A DNA stretch of 64,000 nt from Rhizobium sullae (GCF_900169785.1 NZ_FWER01000016.1:88165-152164); one strand, 5' to 3'. Shown: positions 19,004 to 28,971, counted from the stretch's first letter. Notes: generated by a model not told the origin, from the letters alone. Translations and numbers: made by a program.

Positions 19004-20827
19004 ATGGGCGATCAGAGGGGCATTGTGGATATAGCCGCCGATCCGGTACAGCGGGCGTTCCTGGGCGTGGAGAAATCCGTCCTCGATAACCGCTGGGTAT
19101 CGCGCCTGGACCAGGCCGGCCAGAACCGCGCGCTCGCCATGTCTCAGGCGCACGGCCTGCCGGATCTTATTGCGCGCGTGCTTGCCGGGCGGGGTGTCGG
19201 GGTCGACGAGGCCGTCGAATTCCTCGATCCGACGATCCGCAGCCTGATGCCCGATCCTTATATGCTGACGGACTGCGAGAAGGCGGCCAAACGTCTGGTC
19301 GAGGCGATCCGGCGTGGCGAGAACGTTGCGATCTTTGGCGATTACGACGTCGATGGCGCGGCCTCCTCGGCGCTTGTGTACCGCTTCCTCAAGCATTTCG
19401 GCGTGAGGGCCAATATCTACATTCCCGATCGCATCTTCGAAGGCTACGGACCCAACCCGGCGGCGATCAACCAGCTGATCGATAACGGCGCGCAACTGAT
19501 CGTGACCGTCGATTGCGGCTCCACGAGCCATGAGGCCCTGGGGGCTGCCGAAAAGCGGAACATCGACGTCGTCGTCATCGATCACCACCAGGTGACACAC
19601 GATCTGCCGCACTGCCACGCGCTGGTGAACCCGAACCGCGAGGACGACCTTTCGGGGCAGGGGCATCTCTGCGCCGCGGGCGTCGTCTTCCTCGTACTGG
19701 TCGCGACGCTGAGGTTGCTGCGCGAGGCGGGCGACAAGCGGATCCTGGCGATCGACCTGCTGCAGTGGCTGGACATCGTGGCGCTGGCGACGGTGTGCGA
19801 TGTCGTACCGCTCAAGGGGCTGAACCGGGCTTATGTCGTCAAGGGTCTGGTTGCCGCGCGCCACCAGAGCAATGCCGGGCTTGCGGCGCTCTTTCGCAAG
19901 GCGGGCCTTTCCGGGCCAGTGACGCCCTATCATTTCGGCTTCCTCATCGGCCCGCGCATCAACGCCGGCGGCCGCATCGGCGATGCGGCACTCGGGAGCC
20001 GGCTGCTGACGCTGGACGATGCCGGCGAGGCGGAGATGATCGCGCTGCGGCTGGACGAACTCAACCGTGAACGCCAGGCGATGGAAGCGGCCATGCTGCA
20101 GGAGGCCGAGGCGGAGGCGCTTGCCGAATATGGCGACGGTGAGGGCGCTTCGGTGATCGTCACCGCGCGGGAAAAGTGGCATCCGGGCATCGTCGGGCTG
20201 CTGGCGGCGCGGCTGAAGGAGAAATTCAAGCGTCCGGCATTCGCCATCGCCTTCGACCCGTCGGGCCGCGGAACGGGGTCCGGCCGCTCGATCAACGGCT
20301 TCGACATGGGCAGGATGGTGCGTGCGGCGGTCGACGAGGGGCTGCTTCTCAAGGGCGGCGGGCATGCAATGGCCGCGGGGCTGACAGTCGAGCGCGAAAA
20401 GCTTGGAGCGCTGCGCAGCTTCTTCACCGAACGGGCCGAGAAAACCGTGGCGGCGCTGGTCGCAGGCGAGACATTGAAGATCGACGGGGCGATCGGCGCC
20501 AGCGGCGCCACAATCGAACTGATCGACCGTCTGGAAACGGCCGGACCCTATGGGTCGGGGCATTCGCAGCCGATCTTCGCCGTGCCGGCCCACAGGCTGC
20601 GCGACGCGCGGATGGTCGGCGAGAAACATGTGAAAGTGACGTTGGAGGCGATGGACGGCTCCCGCCTCGACGGCATCGCCTTCCGGGCCGCAGACACCTC
20701 GCTCGGAAATCTTCTGCTCAATTCCCGCGGCGCGAACCTGCATGTCGCGGGTATGCTCGGCGCCGATCACTATCAGGGCGCGCGGCGCATTCAGCTGCGT
20801 GTCTGCGACGCGGCGCCGGCGCGGTAA
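19004..20827 (+). CDS. recJ: Single-stranded-DNA-specific exonuclease RecJ
   Basis: 5'-3' exonuclease of recombination and mismatch repair, 607 residues. DHH-family motif I is FGDYDVDGAAS (111-121) and motif III is VIDHHQ (191-196). The DHHA1 domain shows GRGTGSGRSINGFDM and KGGGHAMAAG near 420-455. The C-terminal OB-type domain is present (HVKVTLEAMDGSRLDGIAF). Full length for the family. Its stop codon is one base from that of the convergent rfbA, with no room for a terminator between them. Confidence 0.95.
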   Translation: MGDQRGIVDIAADPVQRAFLGVEKSVLDNRWVSRLDQAGQNRALAMSQAHGLPDLIARVLAGRGVGVDEAVEFLDPTIRSLMPDPYMLTDCEKAAKRLVEAIRRGENVAIFGDYDVDGAASSALVYRFLKHFGVRANIYIPDRIFEGYGPNPAAINQLIDNGAQLIVTVDCGSTSHEALGAAEKRNIDVVVIDHHQVTHDLPHCHALVNPNREDDLSGQGHLCAAGVVFLVLVATLRLLREAGDKRILAIDLLQWLDIVALATVCDVVPLKGLNRAYVVKGLVAARHQSNAGLAALFRKAGLSGPVTPYHFGFLIGPRINAGGRIGDAALGSRLLTLDDAGEAEMIALRLDELNRERQAMEAAMLQEAEAEALAEYGDGEGASVIVTAREKWHPGIVGLLAARLKEKFKRPAFAIAFDPSGRGTGSGRSINGFDMGRMVRAAVDEGLLLKGGGHAMAAGLTVEREKLGALRSFFTERAEKTVAALVAGETLKIDGAIGASGATIELIDRLETAGPYGSGHSQPIFAVPAHRLRDARMVGEKHVKVTLEAMDGSRLDGIAFRAADTSLGNLLLNSRGANLHVAGMLGADHYQGARRIQLRVCDAAPAR

Positions 20828-20828
20828 G

Positions 20829-21698
20829 TCACCAGTCGGATGAGAGCTTCGTCAGGTACTGCCCGTAGGCGCTCTTGCCGAGTCTTTTGGCAAGTTCGGC
20901 AAGTTCGTCCTGCGAGATGTAGCCCATGCGCCAGGCGACTTCCTCGGGGCAGGCGATCTTGAAGCCCTGGCGCTTTTCCAGCGTGCTGACGAAACCGGCG
21001 GCATCGAGCAGGCTGTCGGGCGTGCCGGTGTCGAGCCAGGCATAGCCCCGGCCCATCAGTTCCACGAAGAGCTGACCGCGCTCCAGATAGATGCGGTTGA
21101 CGTCGGTGATTTCCAGTTCACCGCGCGGTGACGGCTTCAGGTTGGCGGCGATGTCGACCACCTGTTGGTCGTAGAAATAGAGGCCCGTCACCGCCCAGTT
21201 GGATTTCGGCTCTTGGGGTTTCTCCTCGATCGACAGCGCATTCATCTTCGCATCGAAGCCGACGACGCCGTAGCGCTCCGGATCGGTGACGTGGTAGGCG
21301 AAGACCGTCGCGCCTTCCCGGCGGCTCGTGCCGGATTTCATGATTTCCGGCAGGCCGTGGCCGTAGAAGATGTTGTCGCCGAGGACGAGCGCAGAGCTGT
21401 CGCCATGGATGAAGTCGGCGCCGATGGTGAAGGCCTGGGCGAGGCCGTCCGGGCTCGGCTGTACGGCATAGGTTAGCGAAATGCCCCATTGCGAGCCGTC
21501 GCCGAGGAGGCGCTTGAAGGCTTCGACGTCGTGCGGCGTTGTGATGATCATGAGGTCCCGAATACCGGCGAGCATGAGCGTCGTCAGCGGATAGTAGATC
21601 ATCGGCTTGTCATAGACCGGCATCAGCTGTTTCGAGACGGCCTGCGTGATCGGGTGCAATCGCGTGCCCGTTCCCCCAGCGAGAATAATCCCCTTCAT
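20829..21698 (-). CDS. rfbA: Glucose-1-phosphate thymidylyltransferase
   Basis: Makes dTDP-glucose from dTTP and glucose-1-phosphate, the first step of dTDP-L-rhamnose synthesis. 289 residues. The nucleotide-binding signature GGTGTRLHPIT begins at residue 8, followed by KQLMPVYDKPMIYYP, and the metal/substrate segment ALVLGDNIFYG is near 110. GGGGAGAAGGAC precedes the ATG at 21698. Last gene of rfbCBDA, 11 bases after rfbD. Confidence 0.96.
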   Translation of the reverse strand: MKGIILAGGTGTRLHPITQAVSKQLMPVYDKPMIYYPLTTLMLAGIRDLMIITTPHDVEAFKRLLGDGSQWGISLTYAVQPSPDGLAQAFTIGADFIHGDSSALVLGDNIFYGHGLPEIMKSGTSRREGATVFAYHVTDPERYGVVGFDAKMNALSIEEKPQEPKSNWAVTGLYFYDQQVVDIAANLKPSPRGELEITDVNRIYLERGQLFVELMGRGYAWLDTGTPDSLLDAAGFVSTLEKRQGFKIACPEEVAWRMGYISQDELAELAKRLGKSAYGQYLTKLSSDW

Positions 21699-21709
21699 GT
21701 CCTTCTCCC

Positions 21710-22597
21710 CTAAAGGCCTTTGTTCAAAAGCTCTTGCATGACGATCTTCATGGATTGCTTCCACTCCGGCAGGCGGATGCCATATGTTTCGGCGAGCCTG
21801 TCGCCAACGAGCCGTGAATTGGCGGGGCGTTTCGCCGGCGTCGGATAGTCCGCCGTCGTGATGCGTTCAATTCGGACGTTCTTGCCGCCGGACCGGTGAA
21901 GCTCTGCGAATATTTCTCCGGCGAAATCCGCCCAGCTTGCCTCGCCACTGCCGGTGAGGTGAAAGATCCCGCGCTGCGATGGTGCCGGGTCTGTAACGAG
22001 ACGGGCTGCGATCGCAAGGATCGCGTCAGCAATATCGAGCGCAGACGTCGGGCATCCCGTCTGATCGGCGACGACTCTGAGATGATCGCGGGTCTCGGCA
22101 AGCCGAAGCATCGTTTTCAGGAAATTGGCGCCGAAAGGCGAATAGACCCAGGCGGTGCGCAGGATGACGTGGTTGGGGTTCGCCGCCGCCACCGCCTTTT
22201 CGCCCGCAAGCTTCGAACGCCCGTAGACGGAGACCGGCCCAGTGTCATCGTCTTCGGCATAGGCCGACGGCTTGTCGCCGCTGAAGACGTAGTCGGTTGA
22301 AAGGTGGACGACCGGGATGCCGAGCCGCGCGGCAGCTTCGGCAACCGCCGCAGCACCTGCCGCATTGACGGCGAAGGCGAGTTCGGGTTCGCTCTCGGCC
22401 TTGTCGACAGCCGTATAGGCTGCGGCCGAGACGATGAGGTCCGGGTGCAGGGCTGAGAATACGGCCGCGATGCTTGCAGGGTCCGCAAGATCCATCTCCG
22501 GGCGCCCGATCGCGATGATTTCGACACCCCTTTCGGCGCCGCGCCTGAGCAGCGACTGGACGATCTGGCCCTGTTTGCCGGTGACGGCGATGCGCAT
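21710..22597 (-). CDS. rfbD: dTDP-4-dehydrorhamnose reductase
   Basis: NAD(P)H-dependent reduction of dTDP-4-keto-L-rhamnose, the final step to dTDP-L-rhamnose. 295 residues of the extended short-chain dehydrogenase type. TGKQGQIVQSL near the N-terminus replaces the usual GxxGxxG glycines. LSTDYVFSG is at 99-107 and the YGRSK catalytic pair is Tyr125/Lys129. The ATG at 22597 is 2 bases after the rfbB stop, so the genes are coupled. Confidence 0.95.
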   Translation of the reverse strand: MRIAVTGKQGQIVQSLLRRGAERGVEIIAIGRPEMDLADPASIAAVFSALHPDLIVSAAAYTAVDKAESEPELAFAVNAAGAAAVAEAAARLGIPVVHLSTDYVFSGDKPSAYAEDDDTGPVSVYGRSKLAGEKAVAAANPNHVILRTAWVYSPFGANFLKTMLRLAETRDHLRVVADQTGCPTSALDIADAILAIAARLVTDPAPSQRGIFHLTGSGEASWADFAGEIFAELHRSGGKNVRIERITTADYPTPAKRPANSRLVGDRLAETYGIRLPEWKQSMKIVMQELLNKGL

Positions 22598-22599
22598 CG

Positions 22600-23655
22600 T
22601 CACTGCCCTTTGAAAACGCCGAGGCGTTCGCCGGAATAGACATTCTCGCGCAGCGGCCGCCACCACCATTCGTTTTCGAGATACCAGTGCACGGTCTTCT
22701 CGATGCCGGTTTCGAAAGTTTCCCCAGCCTTCCAGCCGAGCTCGCCTTCGAGTTTCGAGGCATCGATCGCGTAGCGTGCGTCATGTCCAGGCCGGTCGGT
22801 GACGTTGGTGATCAGGCGCGCATGCGGGCCGTTGTCGTTGTAGACCCCGTCGAGAATGACGCAGATGCGGTGCACGACATCGATGTTCCGGCGTTCGTTG
22901 CGGCCGCCGACATTGTATTTTTCGCCGGGGCGGCCGCGGGAGGCGATGGTGAAGAGCGCGCGGGCATGGTCTTCGACATAGAGCCAATCGCGGACATTGG
23001 CACCATTGCCGTAAACCGGCAGAGGTTTGCCCTCCAGCGCATTCAGGATTATCAACGGGATGAGCTTTTCCGGGAAATGGAAGGGCCCGTAATTATTGGA
23101 GCAATTGGAGACGACGACGGGCAGGCCGTAGGTGCGGTGCCAGGCGATCGCCAGATGGTCGCTGGCGGCCTTGGAGGCGGAGTAGGGCGAGGACGGATCG
23201 TAGGGTGTCGCCTCCTCGAAGAGGCCCTTGTCGCCAAGCGAACCGTACACCTCGTCCGTCGAGACATGCAGGAAGCGAAAGGCGTTCTTTCCGGCAACGT
23301 CGAGGCCGTCCCAATAATGCCGCGCAACGTCCAGCAGGCTGAATGTACCGACGATGTTGGTCTGGATGAAATCGGCAGCACCGGAGATCGAACGGTCGAC
23401 ATGGCTTTCGGCGGCAAGATGCATGACGATATCCGGGCGGAAGGCGGCGAATGCCTCCTGCATTTTTGCGCGGTCGCAGATGTCGGCCCGCAGAAACTGA
23501 TAGTTCGGCGCCGATTCGACGGATGTCAGTGACGCCAGATTGCCGGCATAGGTCAGCTTGTCGACATTCAGCACCTCGGCGCCGACCTCGCCGACGAGAT
23601 GGCGCACCAGTGCCGATCCGATGAAGCCTGCTCCGCCCGTGACCAATATGCGCAT
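22600..23655 (-). CDS. rfbB: dTDP-glucose 4,6-dehydratase
   Basis: Converts dTDP-glucose to dTDP-4-keto-6-deoxyglucose using bound NAD+. 351 residues. The cofactor motif TGGAGFIGSALVRHL is at 6-20, catalytic VSTDEVYG is at 131-138 and YSASK is at 158-162. Full length for the family. Second in the rfbCBDA operon. Confidence 0.96.
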   Translation of the reverse strand: MRILVTGGAGFIGSALVRHLVGEVGAEVLNVDKLTYAGNLASLTSVESAPNYQFLRADICDRAKMQEAFAAFRPDIVMHLAAESHVDRSISGAADFIQTNIVGTFSLLDVARHYWDGLDVAGKNAFRFLHVSTDEVYGSLGDKGLFEEATPYDPSSPYSASKAASDHLAIAWHRTYGLPVVVSNCSNNYGPFHFPEKLIPLIILNALEGKPLPVYGNGANVRDWLYVEDHARALFTIASRGRPGEKYNVGGRNERRNIDVVHRICVILDGVYNDNGPHARLITNVTDRPGHDARYAIDASKLEGELGWKAGETFETGIEKTVHWYLENEWWWRPLRENVYSGERLGVFKGQ

Positions 23656-23662
23656 CGTCGGA

Positions 23663-24241
23663 TCAATCCTTGGGTTGTTTTGCTTCGTAGGAAAAATGGC
23701 TCGGCACGTCGGCGAGCCGCGGCAGCGCCTTGTCCTTGTCGGACAGCACCATTGCTTGCTCCTCGACCGGCCAGCGGATGCCGATCGCAGGGTCGTTCCA
23801 TGCGATGCCGCGGTCGTGCTGCGGGCTGTAGGGAGCTGTCACCTTGTAGCTGATGACGCTGTTGGGCTCGAGCGTCGCAAAGCCGTGCGCAAAGCCGGGC
23901 GGCACCCAGAGCTGCATGCCGTTCTCTGGCGAAAGCTCCTGGGAGAGCCATTTGCCAAAACTCGGCGAGCCGGTGCGGATATCGACGACGACGTCCATTA
24001 TCCGGCCAGCAATGCAGCGCACCAGCTTGCCCTGGGAGAAAGGCGGCATCTGAAAATGCAGACCCCGGACGGTGCCGGGTTGCGCCGACATCGATTCATT
24101 GTCCTGGACGAAAGCGACGTCGGCCACGTGCTCGCGGAACCAGGCATCCTTGAACACTTCGGAAAAATAGCCGCGGTGATCTCCGAAGCGCGGCGGCGTG
24201 ATTGCGACGATGCCGTCAATGGCCGTGGTTTCAAGACGCAT
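23663..24241 (-). CDS. rfbC: dTDP-4-dehydrorhamnose 3,5-epimerase
   Basis: Epimerises dTDP-4-keto-6-deoxyglucose at C3 and C5. 192 residues, cupin fold. The catalytic base His62 is in TVRGLHFQMPP, Lys72 is in QGKLVRC, and WVPPGFAHGF follows. First gene of the rhamnose operon, 7 bases before rfbB, and itself 24 bases after the large glycosyltransferase-like gene, so all five genes may be one transcript. Confidence 0.95.
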   Translation of the reverse strand: MRLETTAIDGIVAITPPRFGDHRGYFSEVFKDAWFREHVADVAFVQDNESMSAQPGTVRGLHFQMPPFSQGKLVRCIAGRIMDVVVDIRTGSPSFGKWLSQELSPENGMQLWVPPGFAHGFATLEPNSVISYKVTAPYSPQHDRGIAWNDPAIGIRWPVEEQAMVLSDKDKALPRLADVPSHFSYEAKQPKD

Positions 24242-24265
24242 GACGCACCCCTTCTGCGGACTTCA

Positions 24266-26221
24266 TCAAGTGCCGGCCTTCATGACGCTCATCAGCATCT
24301 CCGCCTGTGAGCGGCTCTGCATGGCTGCAAAACCGTTAGCGGCGATGGAATCACGCTCGGCCGCATCGGCGATCAGCCCATGGCAGCGCCCGATCATTTT
24401 GTCATAGGGCTCGATCACCACGCCGCCGATGAAGGGCTGGATATCCGGGTCGCGGATGTCGCCTTCTGTCAGAACGCAGACTCGGTTGGCGAGCAGATAG
24501 GAAATGCGCACGATCTCGAAGACGCCGCTCGCATAATGATGGATATTGATGACAATCTTGGCGCGGGCAATGGCTGCATCGCGCTCCGCACCATACACGT
24601 TGAAGAGGTGCGCGACCTTGAGCCCGCCTTGCTCCAGCGTCTTCAGGATATGGTGGCGGCGCTCGTTCAACGAACCGTAAAAGAGCACGTCGATATCCTT
24701 GACGGGGGCGTGCTCTATCTGGCTGAGGCAGCGGCTGTAGCCGATTTCGAGCACGCCGGCATGGTCAATGCCCTTGGTTGCGAGATTTTCACGGTTGCGC
24801 GGGCTGTAGTCGAGAACCGGCAGTGACTTCAGGATGGACGTGTAGCGCGAGTTGATCCAAATGCTTTCTTCCGACACCTGCTCGAGATTGATGACGACGC
24901 TGTCCTTCGGCAGATGCCCAACGATTTCAGCGGGGAGAAGATTGCCGCCGTAGATGATCGGCGCACGGCCCGCGAATGCGTTCATGTCGCGGACGATCGG
25001 TGCCGAGCCGCCGAGTTCCTCGAAGGCGCCCTGCAGACCGAGTGCGACTTCATCGAAAGCGTGGCTGTGGTTGTAGCTGTCCGGCGTGACGATCCAGATA
25101 CAATGACGGTCCTTGTGGGCCGGCCATCCCCCGGCAAAGGGCTGCAATGCGGTGCGGAGCGGCTGCTCGATCCTCGGCGCGGCCTGTGCCGGCTGCTGCG
25201 GCTCCGGGATGGCGCTTAAAGCCTGCGGAGCATAGGAACGCATCAGTTCGCGGCCGACGGCGAACTGGCCGCGCGGCATCCAGGCCGGCGGATCGTCGGC
25301 GCCCCAAATCAGATGCGGCTGCTTGATCAGCGGCTGGCGGCCCTCTTGCCAGGCGGTCAGCAAAGCCTGGTCGCGGCTTTGCAGAAAGGCTTCCTTGGCG
25401 GCGAAGAGGCCATGCAGCATGCGGCCGAGGCGGGCACCGAACTTCCACTCGAAATCGGCAACAGTCGGCACAAAGGCGGCGATTTTCAATCCGGAGGCGG
25501 CTGCCTGCTGGACATAAAGCCCGAGCAGACGCTCGATCACGAAGGGGCGCATCTTCGCGTTGGCGTCGCGTGAATAATGTGCCACGCCGGCATACGCGGT
25601 GCCTGCCGGCGTGCCGAGACGCGCCTCGTCTTCCAGTGATTCGAGAATGCGTTCGCAGAAGGCGAAATATCCGGACCAAAATTTCCGGTTGCCGCAGAAA
25701 TAGTTGCAGAACACGAAGACCGTCTTGTCCTGCGGCGGCGCGATCGGGTAGCCGAGCTTCTGGAGATGCAGGAAGATCGGCTCCATGCCGGGATGACCGC
25801 CCAGCAGCGAATGCTCCCAGACGTTGCTGTAGATCGCAGCATGGCCGATCAGCGGATTATAGACATAGGCATCGGCACCTTCCGCTCTCGCCTTTTCCGC
25901 CTCGGTGACGAAGGACGGGAAGCTCGTCACCGACTTCATCTCGAACTTGCTGGAGAGCAGCCCCCAGAACATATCATCGCCGAGACCAATCGCATCGTGG
26001 TGCTGCTGCACGATGCGGAAGAGCTCATATTCGCGGGTCGAAGTCTGCGTATTGAACGAGATGTCGAGCGGCACCGCGGCGGCGTCGAGTTGGCTGCGCT
26101 GCGAAAGATCGAGATAAGGCTGATAGATGATGACGGACCCCATGCCGGCGGCTTTTTCCGTCAAAAGCGCCAGATCAGGAAGACCGGCCGGCAGAGCGGA
26201 AATGGGTTGGTTGATCGTCAA
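24266..26221 (-). CDS. Large glycosyltransferase-like protein, probably two domains
   Basis: About 651 residues from a likely TTG start at 26221 (AAGGA lies 7 bases upstream). No ATG in this frame makes a better start. The C-terminal third looks like a GT1/GT4-type transferase lobe: VINLEQVSEESIW, VLFYGSLNERRH, a FEIVRISYLLANRVCVLTE region that matches the E-x7-E type donor-binding area, and a late helix with AANGFAAMQ. The N-terminal 350 residues have no motif I recognise and may be a second transferase or acceptor-binding domain. It lies upstream of the rhamnose operon, so a rhamnosyl- or related transferase role is plausible but unproven. Confidence 0.6.
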   Translation of the reverse strand: MTINQPISALPAGLPDLALLTEKAAGMGSVIIYQPYLDLSQRSQLDAAAVPLDISFNTQTSTREYELFRIVQQHHDAIGLGDDMFWGLLSSKFEMKSVTSFPSFVTEAEKARAEGADAYVYNPLIGHAAIYSNVWEHSLLGGHPGMEPIFLHLQKLGYPIAPPQDKTVFVFCNYFCGNRKFWSGYFAFCERILESLEDEARLGTPAGTAYAGVAHYSRDANAKMRPFVIERLLGLYVQQAAASGLKIAAFVPTVADFEWKFGARLGRMLHGLFAAKEAFLQSRDQALLTAWQEGRQPLIKQPHLIWGADDPPAWMPRGQFAVGRELMRSYAPQALSAIPEPQQPAQAAPRIEQPLRTALQPFAGGWPAHKDRHCIWIVTPDSYNHSHAFDEVALGLQGAFEELGGSAPIVRDMNAFAGRAPIIYGGNLLPAEIVGHLPKDSVVINLEQVSEESIWINSRYTSILKSLPVLDYSPRNRENLATKGIDHAGVLEIGYSRCLSQIEHAPVKDIDVLFYGSLNERRHHILKTLEQGGLKVAHLFNVYGAERDAAIARAKIVINIHHYASGVFEIVRISYLLANRVCVLTEGDIRDPDIQPFIGGVVIEPYDKMIGRCHGLIADAAERDSIAANGFAAMQSRSQAEMLMSVMKAGT

Positions 26222-26422
26222 GGCATCGTCCTTCGCGCATGGCCGCCGTTCGGATCGCGACCCGCAAAACGGCATTCGGGCTTGTTTGGTGCAGACTATT
26301 GGACGTGAAGCTTGCGCCACACTGTTCGCAGGACTTTACGCTGGTCAGCCTGGGAACAGGTTAAGACGTGATGTTTGTATCAAGCCCATTTTGCGCGATA
26401 TGCCCAACCTTTGGACGGCGTC

Positions 26423-27532
26423 ATGAAAAACGAGAAGATCTATGTAACGAAGCCCAGCCTGCCGCCGCTCGAAGAATTCATTCCTTCACTGGAAGCGATC
26501 TGGAACAACCGCATCCTGACCAATGGCGGGCCATTTCACCAGCAGCTGGAGCAGGAACTCTGCAACCATCTCGGCGTGAAGCATATCAGCCTCTTTTCTA
26601 ACGCCACTGTGGCGCTGCTGACCGCGCTTCAGGCGCTGCGCGTCACCGGCGAGGTCATCACCACGCCCTATTCTTTCGTGGCCACCTCGCATTCGCTCCT
26701 CTGGAACGGCTTGAAGCCTGTCTTCGTCGACATCGACCCAGTGACGCTCAATCTCGATCCAGCAAAAATCGAGGCTGCGATCACGCAGCAGACGACGGCG
26801 ATCATGCCGGTGCACTGCTACGGCCACCCTTGCGATGTCGATGCGATCCAGAAGATCGCCGATCTTTATAATCTCAAGGTCATCTATGATGCCGCCCATG
26901 CCTTCGCCGTGGAGGACGAGCGGGGAAGCATCCTCAATCATGGCGATCTTTCCATCCTGAGCTTCCATGCGACGAAGGTGTTCAACACGTTCGAAGGCGG
27001 GGCCATCATCTGCCCGGACGCGAAGACGAAGATCCGCATCGATCAACTCAAGAACTTCGGCTATGTCGATGAAGTGACTGTCGTGGCACCCGGCACGAAC
27101 GGCAAGATGAGCGAATTCAACGCCGCGCTCGGCCTGCTGCAGCTGAAATACATCAACTTCGCGCTCGAAAGGCGAGAGGTCATCGATCGCGCTTATCGCG
27201 AGCGGCTTTGTAGCGTCTCGGGGATCGAATGCCTGGACCGCTCCGGCGAGACCGTCTCCAACTTCTCCTATTTTCCGATCCTGGTACGCCCCGGCTATCC
27301 CATCTCGCGCGACGCGCTCTATGAGCGGCTGAAGGAAATCGGCATTCATCCGCGCCGCTATTTCTATCCGCTGATTTCCAGCTTCTCGATGTACCGCAGC
27401 CTGCCGTCCGCTCAGCCGTCGAACCTGCCGGTCGCAACCGAAGCCGCCCAGCAGGTGCTGTGCCTGCCGATCTATCCGGACATGGAGATAGAGATCGTCG
27501 ACAAGGTCTGTGGGCTGATCGTGTCTGCTTAA
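26423..27532 (+). CDS. DegT/DnrJ/EryC1/StrS-family sugar aminotransferase
   Basis: PLP-dependent enzyme that aminates keto-sugars bound to nucleotides. 369 residues. Active-site Lys185 is in SFHATKVFNTFEGGAI, the aspartate segment VIYDAAHAF is at 153-161, and TTPYSFVAT is near 80-88. It begins at the ATG at 26423. Related enzymes make 3-amino or 4-amino-6-deoxy sugars from dTDP-4-keto-6-deoxyglucose, the product of rfbB nearby, but the exact sugar cannot be read. It is the only rightward gene in this stretch and converges on the oxidoreductase/ATP-grasp pair. Confidence 0.85.
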   Translation: MKNEKIYVTKPSLPPLEEFIPSLEAIWNNRILTNGGPFHQQLEQELCNHLGVKHISLFSNATVALLTALQALRVTGEVITTPYSFVATSHSLLWNGLKPVFVDIDPVTLNLDPAKIEAAITQQTTAIMPVHCYGHPCDVDAIQKIADLYNLKVIYDAAHAFAVEDERGSILNHGDLSILSFHATKVFNTFEGGAIICPDAKTKIRIDQLKNFGYVDEVTVVAPGTNGKMSEFNAALGLLQLKYINFALERREVIDRAYRERLCSVSGIECLDRSGETVSNFSYFPILVRPGYPISRDALYERLKEIGIHPRRYFYPLISSFSMYRSLPSAQPSNLPVATEAAQQVLCLPIYPDMEIEIVDKVCGLIVSA

Positions 27533-27700
27533 ACATACGGTATTCCGACTGCCATCGCGCGCTGCGGATCGAAATATCGGAGGTGCGAGATTGTGCGCCA
27601 ATAGCCGGCCAGGCCGCCTCGTTTGCCTTCAGACTTTAAGCGTCAGCTCTGCCTATCAGATAAGAAATCACGGATCGGCGTTTTGTAGACGGCTGGTCAT

Positions 27701-27737
27701 ATGAAGGCGGCATGATCATTGATCGCGCCGCCTTCAT
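27701..27737. terminator. Bidirectional hairpin between convergent genes
   Basis: Perfect 11-bp stem ATGAAGGCGGC / GCCGCCTTCAT with a 15-base loop, followed by TTGTTT on the plus strand. It sits between the aminotransferase stop and the oxidoreductase stop and could terminate the rightward transcript, with weaker evidence for the leftward one. Confidence 0.6.
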
Positions 27738-27756
27738 TTGTTTCATAGGAGCCGCG

Positions 27757-28971
27757 TCAGAGCGCCAGTTGCGGCGCTCGGATTTCGATCCGCTCCCTCA
27801 CGGGGCGGTGCATGTTTTGCGGTTCGACCTCGACCCAGCGGTTTTCAAGCCGCGAGCATTCGATCGCCTCCAGTAGCCGCAGCCCCTCTTCGGCTTCCTC
27901 AAGTCCAAGGACATAGGGATGGGGCAGGCGTGCAGCATTGGCCTTGCGTTGCAGCAGAGCATCGGCAAGGTCGGCATAATAATTGGCGAAGGCTTCGATG
28001 AAGCCCGACGGATGGCCTGCCTTGAAGCGCTCATAGCGTGCATCGTTGGCGATCATGATGTCCGGGCTGGCGCGATCGAGGATCTGCTTGCGGCCGTTAT
28101 GGTCGTAGAAATTCGCGAATTCTGGGGCCTCCTGGTGCCATTCAATCGATGCCTTGGAACCATAGAGCCGCACACGCAGTCCGTTGCGTTGCCCGAGCGC
28201 GGTCTTGCCGTACCACATGCTGCAATGCAGGCCCCCGGCGCAGCGCACCAACGCCTGCACATTGTCGATCACCTGCGGAAAGTTGCCGAAGCTCTGGCTG
28301 GTCGCGCAGACTTCTTCCGGCTCGCGCTGGGTGAGGAACTGGAGCAGCGAGTGCACATGAACACCGAGATCGAGCGAAACCGTCGGCACGATGCCATCGT
28401 GCAGGCGCCACTGCTGCGGCGTCATCGGTGTCCCGTCGCTGCGGAAGCGGAGAAAGGTTTCCTGCGGCATTTCGATATGGATCTGCTGCAGCTCGCCGAA
28501 GATGCCGTGCTCGACCATGCTGCGGATTTCGCGGAGCATGGGGTATCCTGTGTAGTTGTAGGTTACGGCCAGAAACGCGCCGTTCCTGCGCGCACTACCG
28601 ATCATCCGCGTCTCGGCGCTCGAACCGGCAAGAGCCTTTTCCGAAATCACCGCGATGCCTGCCTCGAGCGCAGCAACAACCTGCTTCGTGTGCTGCTGCG
28701 TCGGCGTGAGCACGACGAGTGCGTCGATATTGCCGGCTTCTCTTGCAAGCAGGGTATCGAAATCGGCATGGCAGCGTTCCGACAATATGCGGTACTGCCG
28801 TGCCGTTTCGCGATTGATGTCGTCGTGGCGGCTGAAGCAGCCGGTGACGAGGTCAAATTTCTGATCAAGCTCGATCGCATCGCGATGAGCGCGGCCCACG
28901 GCGGAATTGACGGCACCGCCTAGAAAAGCAAGACGCAGCTTCTCCGGTACTCCCTGGCTCGAGCGGGTCAT
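27757..28971 (-). CDS. Gfo/Idh/MocA-family oxidoreductase
   Basis: 404 residues. An N-terminal Rossmann domain starts LRLAFLGGAVNSAVGRAH, and the family EKP motif appears as ISEKALAG (110-117). The C-terminal domain has DLGVHVHSL with the histidine expected near the substrate. Members act on nucleotide-activated or free sugars with NAD(P). The start at 28971 overlaps the upstream ATP-grasp stop (ATGA). Likely acts on a keto- or amino-sugar in the same pathway as the facing aminotransferase, by inference from position. Confidence 0.82.
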   Translation of the reverse strand: MTRSSQGVPEKLRLAFLGGAVNSAVGRAHRDAIELDQKFDLVTGCFSRHDDINRETARQYRILSERCHADFDTLLAREAGNIDALVVLTPTQQHTKQVVAALEAGIAVISEKALAGSSAETRMIGSARRNGAFLAVTYNYTGYPMLREIRSMVEHGIFGELQQIHIEMPQETFLRFRSDGTPMTPQQWRLHDGIVPTVSLDLGVHVHSLLQFLTQREPEEVCATSQSFGNFPQVIDNVQALVRCAGGLHCSMWYGKTALGQRNGLRVRLYGSKASIEWHQEAPEFANFYDHNGRKQILDRASPDIMIANDARYERFKAGHPSGFIEAFANYYADLADALLQRKANAARLPHPYVLGLEEAEEGLRLLEAIECSRLENRWVEVEPQNMHRPVRERIEIRAPQLAL

